Assembly: GCA_013003335.1 (NCBI GenBank)
Contig: JABDJT010000444.1
Coordinates: 1 to 31,393, forward strand
Length of the DNA: 31,393 nt
From: Verrucomicrobiales bacterium
Lineage (GTDB): Bacteria > Verrucomicrobiota > Verrucomicrobiia > Verrucomicrobiales > DEV007
Direction of reading: 5' to 3'
This document shows, one piece after another, positions 9,420-17,994 of the stretch (its first letter is position 1; each line of letters starts with the position of its first letter). Made by a program: the position numbers and the translations under genes. The notes under the pieces were generated by a model. That model searched no databases. It was not told the DNA's origin and saw only the letters and a program-made list of their open reading frames with translations.

Positions 9420-12400
9420 GTGAACCCCGAAGACTACAACCGCACTGACCTCGCCACCTCGCTCGGCCCGGTTCTCCTGGCCATTGGGGTCATCGCGCTC
9501 GCGGCGGTCTGGATCGTTTCGTTGAAAATCCGGCGCCGGTTCACGCGGGTCTCGACGAACATTTTCATCGCGGTCGTCGGTGGTATTGCGCTCGCGGTTT
9601 GTTTTTGGAGCCTGTTCCAGTTGCTTGGGAAAGTCATCTCACTGGCCACTTCCTGGCATCTCTGGTTCGTGGCGATTCTCGGTGCCCTCGCTGCAGAAAT
9701 CGTCGTTTGGCTTTACCGGTTCGAGCGGGAAATCGTTTCCAAAAAGGTGGGTTCCTGGCTGATGGCGCTCCGCCTGCTCGCTCTCGCCACATTGATCGCC
9801 ATTCTGCTGCAGCCGGTTCACACTTTTATCAAGGAACGCGAAATCAACCGCGAGATTGCCATCCTTGTCGATGAATCCGAATCAATGCATCTGTCCGACC
9901 AACGACTTTCGGTGACCGAAATGTTCGACCGTGCAGAATTGTTCGACATCGCCGCCGTCCGCGCACGGCCGCCCATTAATGACATCCAGGCGAAGGTCGA
10001 TGATCTCCTCGCCGCGTTTCAAAACGAGATCGCCGCCATTGAGGCATCGCCCGATCCCACCTCCGGAATCGAATCCCGGGCCGAAGTTCTCAGTGACTTT
10101 TTCGAAGAGAATCTCGCTGTCTCCAAAAAAATCGGTGACGAGATTGATGGGATTTTATCTCGCCACCAGCACCGCATCCCCGGCGGCAGCCGAAATAAGC
10201 TGACCGATTACCGCAATCGGGTTCGTGACCGCGTCGGCCAAACCATCAAGACCGCGAAAAACGCCATGGGCGAGGGGAATGGACCCGAAGTTCTTCGGCA
10301 GCTGCAGGCCGCCGTCGGCGAAATCGCTCCCGTTTCCGAGCAGCTTCCCTACGTGATCCAGGAAGTCGATCAGGCCGTTTTCGGCACGCTGACCGCTTCT
10401 GAAAAAGAATCAGTCGCCGACGCGGCAGCGCGTTCCCGAATCGACATCGCCCGCCGGATTTTGAATCGTCCGCAACAGTTTCCGAATGAAGAGGGTACGT
10501 TCGACGAACAAACCCTGTTGGATCGTTTGGGCACGGATTACAATCTCCGCTTTTACCGCTTCGCCCGGGACACCGAGGAGATGAACCAGGACCTCACGGA
10601 AGCTGGCCAGGAACGGCAAACACCGGAGGGCGAGCCGAATCCGAAAATCGCTCAGACGGATTTGACCGGCGCGCTGGAGCACGTGCTCGACAACACCTCG
10701 CCCGAATCACTTGCCGGAATTTTGCTGCTTTCCGACGGTCAACACAACGCAGCCGGCCTGCCGGAAGATTCGCTCCGCCAGCTTGCCGTGCAGAATTCGC
10801 CTTTTACCGCCGTCCCGATCGGCGGGTATCTCGGACCGGTTGACGCCTCGCTTCTCAGCCTTGTTGCCCCGGAATCGATTTATCTCGGCGACCGGATCCT
10901 GGTGAAAGCGGAAGCGAAACTGGATGGCCTGCGCGGCAAGAGCGTGCGGGCATTTTTGAAATACGGCGGCGAGATCGTCGAGGAACAGATCATCGAAGTG
11001 CCGGACGTGAATTACCGGACCGAGCTCAAGTTTGTCCATTTTCCGGATGAAAAAGGCATCTTCGATTACCAGATCGAGCTCGAACCGGACGCGTCGGAAC
11101 TTTTTTCCAACAACAACGCCTGGGATTTCAAAGTCGCCGTCACCGACGACCGGACAAACGTCCTGCTGGTCGACAATTTTCCCCGCTGGGAATTCCGCTA
11201 CCTCCGGAACCTGTTCTACGGGCGCGACAAATCGGTCCATCTCCAGTACGTCCTGCTGACTCCGGACGAAATCGATCGCATGCCCGACCCGCCGAATGTC
11301 CCGGCAAGCGCGAGCCGGAAATTCGGCGAGGCGGAAGCGACCAGCCTTCCGCGTGACTCCGACGAATGGGCGCAGTTCGACGTAATCATCCTTGGCGACA
11401 TCCCGCCGAATGCGCTGAAGAGCTGGGAGTGGGATGACATTCGCGAATCCGTCACCAAGCGCGGCGCGCTGCTCGTCTGCATTGCCGGCCCACGCTACAT
11501 GCCGCAGGCCATTTCCAACCCGACCTTCCAGGAATTGCTGCCAATCACCTATGAACCCGGAAACTACGAGCAATTCGAATCGCCCGAGCCGGGATACCGA
11601 ATTGAGCTGACTGCCGCGGGCCGTAGTCATCCCGTAACCGCCCAGTCGACCAGCCGTGCGCTGAACGCGGAAATCTGGACGCGTTTCCCGACCTTGCGCT
11701 GGCGTTCTGCGGTTTCCACCGGCGTGAAAGAAGGAGCCGAAGTTCTGGCATACGCCCGACCACTCGGCGAGTCCGGTCCGACCGGCGGTTCATTGAATCT
11801 CGATGGCTCGCCTGATTCCGTTGAGGCAGCGATTCAGCAGCTGGCCAACCAGAAAAATTACGAGAAAGAGCACGCCCTGATCACAATCCAGCGGGCCGGG
11901 CTCGGGAAAGTCGCGATGCTGAATTTTGACCGCACCTGGCGTTTTCGGTACGGTGTCGGCGACACCTATCATCACCGGTTTTGGGGACAGCTGACCCGCT
12001 GGGGTGCCGGATCGAATTTGCGAAGCGGTAATGACCGTGTCCGTCTCGGCACGGATCGACTCAGCTACACACCGAATGACGAAATCAGCATCACCGCGAA
12101 AGTTCTCGACGCCGAACGACGGCCTGTGACCGATGCCAGCGTGTTTGCCTCGATTTACGATGGCGAGAGAAGGCTGATGCGCCAGAAATTGAGCTATCGC
12201 AGTGATTCCAGCGGCATTTACGAAACGACTGTCGCCGGTCTGCCGAAAGCCGGCGAATACACCGTCCGGCTCGAAGGGAACGACGTGGAAGACGCGCTTG
12301 AAGAGGGCGAGCAGGGCGTTGAGACCGAGCTGCTCGTCGTCACCACCCGGAACCCGATCGAGCTGGCCGAACTGACTGCCGATCGGGATTTTCTGAACCG

Positions 12401-12596
12401 TGCCGCGCAGATGACCGGCGGGATGGTGGCCGAAGCCCAACACGTCACGAAACTGGCCGGGGCATTCGGAGCGCCGAAAGAAGTTTTGAAAGAACGACAG
12501 AGTGTAACGCTTTGGGATAAATGGTATTTGCTGGTCCTGTTCCTCGGTCTTTTGACCACGGAATGGGTGACACGCCGCCGGACCGGATTAGCCTGA
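9420..12596 (+). CDS. Large multi-TM vWA membrane protein carrying an in-frame palindromic element
   Basis: A 1058-residue protein from GTG 9420. About four N-terminal helices lie between residues 12 and 130 and one near the C-terminus (WYLLVLFLGLL). A vWA-like region begins at 145 with an intact MIDAS, DESES at 151-155. The next recognisable vWA strand, ILLLSDGQHNAAG, comes only near 431, so about 240 mostly helical residues interrupt the domain. Within this insertion, residues about 354-370 are encoded by copy 4 of the palindromic element. Later parts include a glutamine-amidotransferase-like fold (VLLVDNFPRWEFRYL, FDVIILGDI) and a beta-sandwich segment (ISITAKVLDAERRPVTDAS). It follows the BatA-like gene by 48 bp and is probably part of the same MoxR-served envelope complex (inference). 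Confidence 0.88.
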   Translation: MNPEDYNRTDLATSLGPVLLAIGVIALAAVWIVSLKIRRRFTRVSTNIFIAVVGGIALAVCFWSLFQLLGKVISLATSWHLWFVAILGALAAEIVVWLYRFEREIVSKKVGSWLMALRLLALATLIAILLQPVHTFIKEREINREIAILVDESESMHLSDQRLSVTEMFDRAELFDIAAVRARPPINDIQAKVDDLLAAFQNEIAAIEASPDPTSGIESRAEVLSDFFEENLAVSKKIGDEIDGILSRHQHRIPGGSRNKLTDYRNRVRDRVGQTIKTAKNAMGEGNGPEVLRQLQAAVGEIAPVSEQLPYVIQEVDQAVFGTLTASEKESVADAAARSRIDIARRILNRPQQFPNEEGTFDEQTLLDRLGTDYNLRFYRFARDTEEMNQDLTEAGQERQTPEGEPNPKIAQTDLTGALEHVLDNTSPESLAGILLLSDGQHNAAGLPEDSLRQLAVQNSPFTAVPIGGYLGPVDASLLSLVAPESIYLGDRILVKAEAKLDGLRGKSVRAFLKYGGEIVEEQIIEVPDVNYRTELKFVHFPDEKGIFDYQIELEPDASELFSNNNAWDFKVAVTDDRTNVLLVDNFPRWEFRYLRNLFYGRDKSVHLQYVLLTPDEIDRMPDPPNVPASASRKFGEAEATSLPRDSDEWAQFDVIILGDIPPNALKSWEWDDIRESVTKRGALLVCIAGPRYMPQAISNPTFQELLPITYEPGNYEQFESPEPGYRIELTAAGRSHPVTAQSTSRALNAEIWTRFPTLRWRSAVSTGVKEGAEVLAYARPLGESGPTGGSLNLDGSPDSVEAAIQQLANQKNYEKEHALITIQRAGLGKVAMLNFDRTWRFRYGVGDTYHHRFWGQLTRWGAGSNLRSGNDRVRLGTDRLSYTPNDEISITAKVLDAERRPVTDASVFASIYDGERRLMRQKLSYRSDSSGIYETTVAGLPKAGEYTVRLEGNDVEDALEEGEQGVETELLVVTTRNPIELAELTADRDFLNRAAQMTGGMVAEAQHVTKLAGAFGAPKEVLKERQSVTLWDKWYLLVLFLGLLTTEWVTRRRTGLA
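10481..10527. repeat. 47-bp palindromic element, copy 4, inside a coding sequence
   Basis: Full-length element inside the 1058-residue vWA gene. It matches copy 6 at 39 of 47 positions by my count, including GAGGGTACGTTCG on the left and ACCCTGTTGG on the right. It is read without a stop as FPNEEGTFDEQTLLDRL at residues about 354-370. The codon phase differs by one base from that of copy 6, so two different frames of the element are used as protein. The host region is a helical insertion in the vWA domain. Confidence 0.88.
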
Positions 12597-12656
12597 ATGG
12601 GCCTGAAAATTCGTCGCCGGAAAAACCGGAATTCAAGTAAGATAGAAATGCACGGG

Positions 12657-12703
12657 AACGAACCAACAGGGTCTGTTCGATGAACCAACCCTGTTCATTC
12701 GTA
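12657..12703. repeat. 47-bp palindromic element, copy 5
   Basis: Element in the 130-bp gap between the two largest genes of the first MoxR cluster, ending 23 bp before the ATG at 12727. AACGAACCAACAGGG on the left and CCAACCCTGTTC on the right. Taken here as the forward reference orientation. The remaining gap sequence (12597-12656) is unremarkable. Confidence 0.92.
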
Positions 12704-12726
12704 AATCAACCACCCACCGAAAAATC

Positions 12727-15700
12727 ATGAGCACGTTTGAGGCCACTCTTCATCAGCTGCCGGAACCGATCCTCGACAAGCTGAAATCTCTCATCGCCCG
12801 CGTCCGGCGACTGATGTTCATCAAGGGCTTCTTTGCCACCCTCGCAGTCGCGATCGGCTGCCTGCTGGCGATTATGGCCATCGATGCCACGGTGACGATT
12901 TTTTCCACGGCCGCCCGCTGGGCCCTTTCCCTGACCGGTCTCGCGATCACGCTGGTGGCCGGCTGGTGGTTTCTCGTCCGTCCGCTTTCGAAAAAACTGA
13001 CTCTGACCCATATCGCCCGCATCCTGGAAATCCGGCACCCGGAATTGCAGGAACGGATTTCCACAGCGGTGGAATTGATGTCCAGCGACGATCCGGAATC
13101 GATCAAGGGTTCGGAGGAATTGATTAGCGCGGTGGTTGATTCGGCCGTTCACGATGTCGAAGACGTCGATCCCAAGCGCGAATTCAAGCCGGCCAAGGCA
13201 ACCCGTTTCATGACGGTTGCCGGTGCGGGACTCCTGATCATCGCGATTTTGCTGATGGTTTGGCCAAAGCAGGGCTTCACCCTCCTGGCGCGCGCGCTGG
13301 CTCCGTTTTTGGATATTGGAAACGCCTATGCCGACACGCTGGTGGTTGAGCCGGGCGATGTCCGCGTCGCGGTCGGCCAGCCTGTGACAGTCCAAATGAC
13401 CGTCGAGCACAAGCGCCTGAACCGCGCCGAACTGCGGCGGAAATTGCCGGACGGCACCGAATCAGTTGAGAGGATGACCCTGATGGGAGAAACCGATGAC
13501 GGCAAAAAGCGCTTTTCGATTACGTTTCCTTCGGTGGCTGACAGCTTCGAATACCGTGTTCGGGCCGGAGCGGCGGTCAGTGAATTTTACGACGTGGCAG
13601 CTGTGCCTCCGCCGGTAGTGGAGGGACTCACCGTAAAATACGATTTTCCCGAATACACCCAGCTCGATCCGGTCGAAATGGAGAGCCTGACTGGCGAAAT
13701 CCGGGCGCTGGCGAATACGAACGTCACCGTGACCGCAAAGCTGAACAAGCCGGTCGAAGAAGCGAAGCTGCTCCTCGAAGACACGCACGAAATCAGCACG
13801 GCCGTCCTGTCCGGCGAAACTGCCACCTGGACGTTCGCTTTGAAGCCGCGGATGAACGGCACCTGGAAACTTGATCTGACAGATGCGGACGGCTTTAAAA
13901 ATCTGCCGGACAACTACTCGATGCAGGCCCTGCCGGACAAGGCTCCGCGCGTCGTGATCGAGCAGCCGGAAGCCCGCGAATTGAAGCTGAAGCCCAGCGA
14001 AATGCTGCCGATCAAGTACGGCATCATCGAAGATTTCGGTTTCAGCCAGGTCGATCTTTTGGTTTATCCCAACAACGAAGCCAAGCCCATCACGCTGGTT
14101 CAGCCGACACCCGAATCGGACGATCAACCCGGAATGTATCAGGGGATGGCCCCGTTAAACCTGGCGACGTTGCCGCTGGAAAAACATCACCGTCGCCTGG
14201 TGGTGCAGCTTCGCGCGCGGGACAACCGCCCCGAAAATTACGATGGCCCGGGCGAAGGGCTCAGCGAGAAAATCACGATCATCCTCGATAAAAATGCCGA
14301 GTCATTGGCGGAGCAGATCATCGATTCGCAGCGCGAAGAATTGGAAGAAGCAATCAAGAAGGCTAAGGAGGATTTGCAGCGGGCCAAAAATGAAGTGGCC
14401 AATGCCGAGCGGGAACTGAAGCGCGACGAAGAGATCAACGAGAACGCAGAGCGTCAGCTTGATGAGTTCCGCGAGCAAACCCAGGAAGCGCAGGAAACCC
14501 TGCAGGAAGTGGCCGAGAAACTGAAGGAATCCGTTTTCAATCAGCAGGCCGAAGCCGCCGAAGAAGTCGCGGAAGAGGAAATCGCCGAGGCTCGCGAGGC
14601 TGCGGATATGATTCCGATGACGGACGAAAAAGAGGAACAAATCGCCGAAGCGCAGGAAGCTCGCCAGCAGGTGGATCAGGCCATTGATGACTTGGAGGAA
14701 ATCGAAAAATCGATCCGGGACGCCAGCGAAGAACTCGAAATGGTTGCGGAGTTGAATGACATCGCCAACGAGCAACGCGAACTGGCTCAGAACGCCCGGG
14801 ATCAGGCCGAGCAGCAGCAACAGCAGGAAATGGAACTGGCGCAGAATGAAAACACGCCGCCGCGTGCCGAAGAACAGTTTGAGCAACAACAGCAACAGGC
14901 CCTGGAGGAATTCCAGCAGCAACAGGAGAGTGTCGAGGAAGAGCTCGGTGACTTGCTGCAGGAAAACGCAGCCGCATTGGAACAGGCCCTCGAGATGCAG
15001 CGGCAGGAAGCCGAGGAATTGGCTCAGGAAGCCGCGGAGCTCGCCGAAGATCAGCAGGAACTTGCCGAAATGACGCAGCAGGCCGCCCAGGCTCGCAATG
15101 AAGAACAGCAGCAGGAATTCCAGGAGCAACTGATGGATTCTGTCAGACAGCAGCAGGAACAGATCGCGCAGGAAACGCAGGAATTGCAGAATCAGCTCAA
15201 TGAAGAACAGCAGGGCGCGGGCGAGCCACTGGAAAATTCCACCGAGCAGACCCAGGAAGCCGCCGAAAACCTGGCGCAGGAAAATCCGAACCAGGAACAG
15301 ATGTCCGAAGCCGCTGAATCGGCCCAGGAAGCTGCTGAGGCTTTGAACGAGGCGCAGGAGCAATCACAGGAAATGGCGCAGGGCGAACAGCCGGGCGAGC
15401 CGAATTCGGAAAATCAACAATCTGAATCCGGCGAACCGACCCCGCCGGAAATGACACAGGGTGAGCAGCCCGGAGAACCAGCTTCAGAAAATCCGCAGCA
15501 GCCGGAAGCAGGCGAGCCGGTAGGCTCCGAGCCGGAGTCCGGCGAACCGAAACCGGCCGAAATGGCGCAGGCGGAAAAAGGCGATTCCAAGCCCGGGGAA
15601 AAAGGGGAACCGGCGCAATCGGAGCCCAAGCCCGGCGAACCGGCCTCTTCCGAGCCGTCCGGCAGTGAACCTGGTGAGCCGTCTGAATCCCAGCCTTCCG

Positions 15701-16857
15701 AGGCTCAAATGGCCGAGAACGGACAACCTCAAAATGGCGAACCGCAAGCCGGCGAGCCGTCCTCCGATCCGGGCGAGCCTTCGCCTTTCACAGCTCAGGA
15801 AACCCAGGAACAACTCACTGATTTGGCCGAACAGCAGGAAGCACTCGCCGAAGTTCTCGATGCTCTCGCCGAAGGAAATCTCCAGGAAGCCATGGAGGCG
15901 ATGGAAGCTCAAATGGCCGCTGAAGCCGGTCAACTCGAAGCCGCCGCTGAAGCGCTCGAACAGAATTTGCAAAACCTTGAGCAGGCTGCCGCACGATCGA
16001 ATGCGAATCGCGCGGAGAATGCTCTCCACCAGGCCCAGGCCCAGGCACAAGCTGCGCAACAGCAGCTCGCCCAGGCACAGCAAGCCCAGGAACAGGCCGA
16101 AGCGCAGGCAGCCGCTCAGGCCGAAGCACAAGCCCAGGCGCAGGCCGGTGAACCCCAGGCGGGAGAACCGCAAGCCGGCGAGCCGCAGGAAGGTCAGCCT
16201 GCCGAAGGCGGTCAACCTCAGCAGGGGCAGCCGTCATCCCAGCCCGCTTCCCCACAGGCCCAACGCCAGATGGCACAAAGCCAGGCCGCACAGCAGCGCG
16301 CCGCGCAATCGATGCAGCAGGCCGCCCAGGCACTCCAGCAAACCGCGCAGGCCATCGAGCAGCGCATGGAAAATCTCCAGCAGGGGGAAGGCGAAAGCGA
16401 ACTGGTGAACAGCGAAGACCTCGCCCAGAGTTTCGAAGAAGTGGCCGAATCCGGGCAGTCGCAAAACATGCAACAGGCCGCTCAGCAAAGCCAGCAGGCC
16501 GCGGAATCCCTCCAACAGCTGACCCAGCAGGCCATGGAACAGCTTGGATCACTCGGTCAACAACAGCAGGACGGCCAGCCATCCCAGCAGGAACAGGACG
16601 GCCCCCAGACCCTCGCGCAATTCATGGAAGGTCAGCCCCAAACGGGCGAAGGCGGGAAACACGGCGATATCGCCGGCGAAGGCGTCCCGCCCGAGCTGCA
16701 GGCCATGGGTATAACGATCGATGACTGGTCGAAAATTAAGAGCACCCTGACGGGTGGATCCGCCACTGCGATTGAATCCAATCTGCCCGGCGAATATCGC
16801 GAACTGGTGGGCCGCTACTTCCAGGTCCTCGCCAAGGAAGCAGGGAAGAAGAAGTGA
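12727..16857 (+). CDS. Giant Q/E/GEP-rich membrane-anchored coiled-coil protein (DUF4175-like layout)
   Basis: A 1376-residue protein. Two transmembrane helices lie near 36-58 and 62-82 and a third near 160-178. Residues about 195-515 form a beta-rich extracytoplasmic-type region. A long charged coiled coil begins near 520 (IIDSQREELEEAIKKAKEDL) and becomes Gln/Glu/Ala-rich to about 880. A Gly-Glu-Pro-rich low-complexity stretch spans about 885-1020, followed by more Ala/Gln coiled coil, a perfect QAGEP repeat near 1140, and a conserved-looking C-terminus (MGITIDDWSKI … EYRELVGRYFQ). The layout resembles DUF4175-type proteins found beside MoxR/vWA genes; that family name is my inference. It lies between the vWA genes and the toroid gene, and probably spans the periplasm. 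Confidence 0.85.
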   Translation: MSTFEATLHQLPEPILDKLKSLIARVRRLMFIKGFFATLAVAIGCLLAIMAIDATVTIFSTAARWALSLTGLAITLVAGWWFLVRPLSKKLTLTHIARILEIRHPELQERISTAVELMSSDDPESIKGSEELISAVVDSAVHDVEDVDPKREFKPAKATRFMTVAGAGLLIIAILLMVWPKQGFTLLARALAPFLDIGNAYADTLVVEPGDVRVAVGQPVTVQMTVEHKRLNRAELRRKLPDGTESVERMTLMGETDDGKKRFSITFPSVADSFEYRVRAGAAVSEFYDVAAVPPPVVEGLTVKYDFPEYTQLDPVEMESLTGEIRALANTNVTVTAKLNKPVEEAKLLLEDTHEISTAVLSGETATWTFALKPRMNGTWKLDLTDADGFKNLPDNYSMQALPDKAPRVVIEQPEARELKLKPSEMLPIKYGIIEDFGFSQVDLLVYPNNEAKPITLVQPTPESDDQPGMYQGMAPLNLATLPLEKHHRRLVVQLRARDNRPENYDGPGEGLSEKITIILDKNAESLAEQIIDSQREELEEAIKKAKEDLQRAKNEVANAERELKRDEEINENAERQLDEFREQTQEAQETLQEVAEKLKESVFNQQAEAAEEVAEEEIAEAREAADMIPMTDEKEEQIAEAQEARQQVDQAIDDLEEIEKSIRDASEELEMVAELNDIANEQRELAQNARDQAEQQQQQEMELAQNENTPPRAEEQFEQQQQQALEEFQQQQESVEEELGDLLQENAAALEQALEMQRQEAEELAQEAAELAEDQQELAEMTQQAAQARNEEQQQEFQEQLMDSVRQQQEQIAQETQELQNQLNEEQQGAGEPLENSTEQTQEAAENLAQENPNQEQMSEAAESAQEAAEALNEAQEQSQEMAQGEQPGEPNSENQQSESGEPTPPEMTQGEQPGEPASENPQQPEAGEPVGSEPESGEPKPAEMAQAEKGDSKPGEKGEPAQSEPKPGEPASSEPSGSEPGEPSESQPSEAQMAENGQPQNGEPQAGEPSSDPGEPSPFTAQETQEQLTDLAEQQEALAEVLDALAEGNLQEAMEAMEAQMAAEAGQLEAAAEALEQNLQNLEQAAARSNANRAENALHQAQAQAQAAQQQLAQAQQAQEQAEAQAAAQAEAQAQAQAGEPQAGEPQAGEPQEGQPAEGGQPQQGQPSSQPASPQAQRQMAQSQAAQQRAAQSMQQAAQALQQTAQAIEQRMENLQQGEGESELVNSEDLAQSFEEVAESGQSQNMQQAAQQSQQAAESLQQLTQQAMEQLGSLGQQQQDGQPSQQEQDGPQTLAQFMEGQPQTGEGGKHGDIAGEGVPPELQAMGITIDDWSKIKSTLTGGSATAIESNLPGEYRELVGRYFQVLAKEAGKKK
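15382..15785 (+). repeat. Gly-Glu-Pro-rich low-complexity coding repeat
   Basis: Inside the giant coiled-coil gene, irregular copies of GEP/GEPxS motifs (QPGEP, ESGEP, EAGEP, KPGEP, DPGEP) separated by Gln, Ser, Ala and Glu. They cover residues about 885-1020. Composition is acidic and Pro-rich, so this part is predicted to be extended and unstructured, a spacer between two coiled-coil regions. The copies are degenerate at the DNA level, so this is an old expansion. Confidence 0.75.
16142..16195 (+). repeat. Short QAGEP tandem repeat
   Basis: Three consecutive QAGEP units and a degenerate fourth (QEGQP) inside the giant coiled-coil gene, in DNA copies that differ at third positions (for example CAGGCCGGTGAACCC and CAGGCGGGAGAACCG). 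This is a more regular version of the GEP-rich stretch upstream, lying between an Ala/Gln coiled coil and a Gln/Ser/Pro-rich segment. Confidence 0.7.
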
Positions 16858-16893
16858 GGAGTAAGTGGAAAATTGAGAATAGAATTCAGTAGG

Positions 16894-17994
16894 ATGAAAA
16901 AGAGAAATTCCGATCCAACAGGGTACGTTCGCCAAACCAACCCTGTTGGTTCGTTTTTCGCCCTCGCGCTATTCCTTTTTTCCGGAATCACAAATGCCCA
17001 ATCGCTCTCGAACGCCGTTTTTCAAAAACACCGCGAACCGGTCGAGAACGCGGTAGAAAAGGCGCTGAAATACCTCGCCGAAAACCAATCGTCCGACGGC
17101 ACCTACAACGATTCCTATGGCCGGTCCGTCGGCGTCGTCTCGCTCGTTGGCATGGCATACCTTTCAGCCGGGTACACTCCCGGATATGGCGAGTATTCCG
17201 AGAATCTCGACCGCTGCATTGAATATGTTCTCGACGGTCAGCGCAGCAACGGCCTGCTCGACCGGAGTGATTCCGGCCACGGCCTGATGTACGCGCACAA
17301 CATCGCGACTCTCTTCCTCTCCGAGGTTTCGGGGATGGTGGATGAAGAAACCCAGCAAAAACTCGATCGCGTTTTGAGTAAAGCCACCAAGCTCCTACTT
17401 TCCGCCCAGGCCGTGCCGAAAAACGCGAGTCACCGGGGAGGATGGCGCTACAAGCCGGACTCCCGCGACTCCGATCTCTCATGCAGCGGTTGGGCGCTCA
17501 TGGCGCTACGCTCCGCGAAGCTGAACGGAGCTCAGGTTCCGGACGAAGCGATCAAAATGGCAGTCGAATACGTGTTTCGAAATCACGACAAGAACAGTGG
17601 CCGTTTCGGCTACACTGATCCGTGGGGGCATTCGGAAACGCTGACCGGTTGCGGGTTGCTTTGCCTCGAATTGTGCGGTTACCACGGCACGCCTTCGACA
17701 TACAAAGCCGGCGATTTTGTTCTCGCAAACCGGCAGCGGATCGTGAACAACGCGCACGAATACTACGCGAATTATTACAACGCCCAGGCAATGTTTCAGC
17801 TCGGCGGTAAATACTGGGAGCAATACGCGGACTGGATGTACACCGAATATTTGCCCAAGCAAAACGCCAATGGAAGCTGGTCGAACGGTCGGAACGGCGG
17901 TACTTACGGCACGGCCATGATGGTTCTTTCTTTCACCGTTCCTTATCGCCAGCTTCCAATTTATCAGCGCGACGAAACGGTCGACGAAGAGTGA
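16894..17994 (+). CDS. Secreted prenyltransferase/squalene-oxidase-repeat (alpha/alpha-toroid) protein
   Basis: 366 residues from ATG 16894. The signal peptide is unusual: its charged N-terminal part is MKKRN followed by residues encoded by element copy 6, then the hydrophobic core FFALALFLFSGITNA with likely cleavage before QS. The mature part has repeats typical of the toroid fold: LAENQSSDGTYND, GQRSNGLLDRS, WRYKPDSRDSDLSCSGWALMALR, NSGRFGYTDPW, QNANGSWSNG. There is no DxDD terpene-cyclase motif, so enzyme activity is doubtful; a binding or structural role is more likely. It ends the first MoxR cluster and overlaps the convergent DinB-like gene by 31 bp. A GTG at 16873 would add seven residues before the signal peptide and is less likely. 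Confidence 0.85.
   Translation: MKKRNSDPTGYVRQTNPVGSFFALALFLFSGITNAQSLSNAVFQKHREPVENAVEKALKYLAENQSSDGTYNDSYGRSVGVVSLVGMAYLSAGYTPGYGEYSENLDRCIEYVLDGQRSNGLLDRSDSGHGLMYAHNIATLFLSEVSGMVDEETQQKLDRVLSKATKLLLSAQAVPKNASHRGGWRYKPDSRDSDLSCSGWALMALRSAKLNGAQVPDEAIKMAVEYVFRNHDKNSGRFGYTDPWGHSETLTGCGLLCLELCGYHGTPSTYKAGDFVLANRQRIVNNAHEYYANYYNAQAMFQLGGKYWEQYADWMYTEYLPKQNANGSWSNGRNGGTYGTAMMVLSFTVPYRQLPIYQRDETVDEE
16909..16955. repeat. 47-bp palindromic element, copy 6, inside a signal-peptide coding region
   Basis: Full-length element lying 15 bases after the ATG of the toroid-protein gene. Its sense strand is read as SDPTGYVRQTNPVGS, without a stop, between the basic start MKKRN and the hydrophobic core of the signal peptide. 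GATCCAACAGGG on the left and CCAACCCTGTTGG on the right give it the same orientation as copy 5. TTTTT follows immediately. Confidence 0.9.

Noticed and set aside
14302..15363. A 353-residue Leu/Phe-rich open frame on the minus strand
   Set aside because: It is the complement of the Gln/Glu-rich coding sequence of the giant protein: Gln and Glu codons read backwards give Leu and Phe. The frame on the + strand has convincing domains and neighbours.
15484..16215. A 243-residue minus-strand frame rich in Gly, Leu, Phe and Arg
   Set aside because: It is an antisense shadow of the GEP-rich low-complexity stretch and has no start context or family signal.
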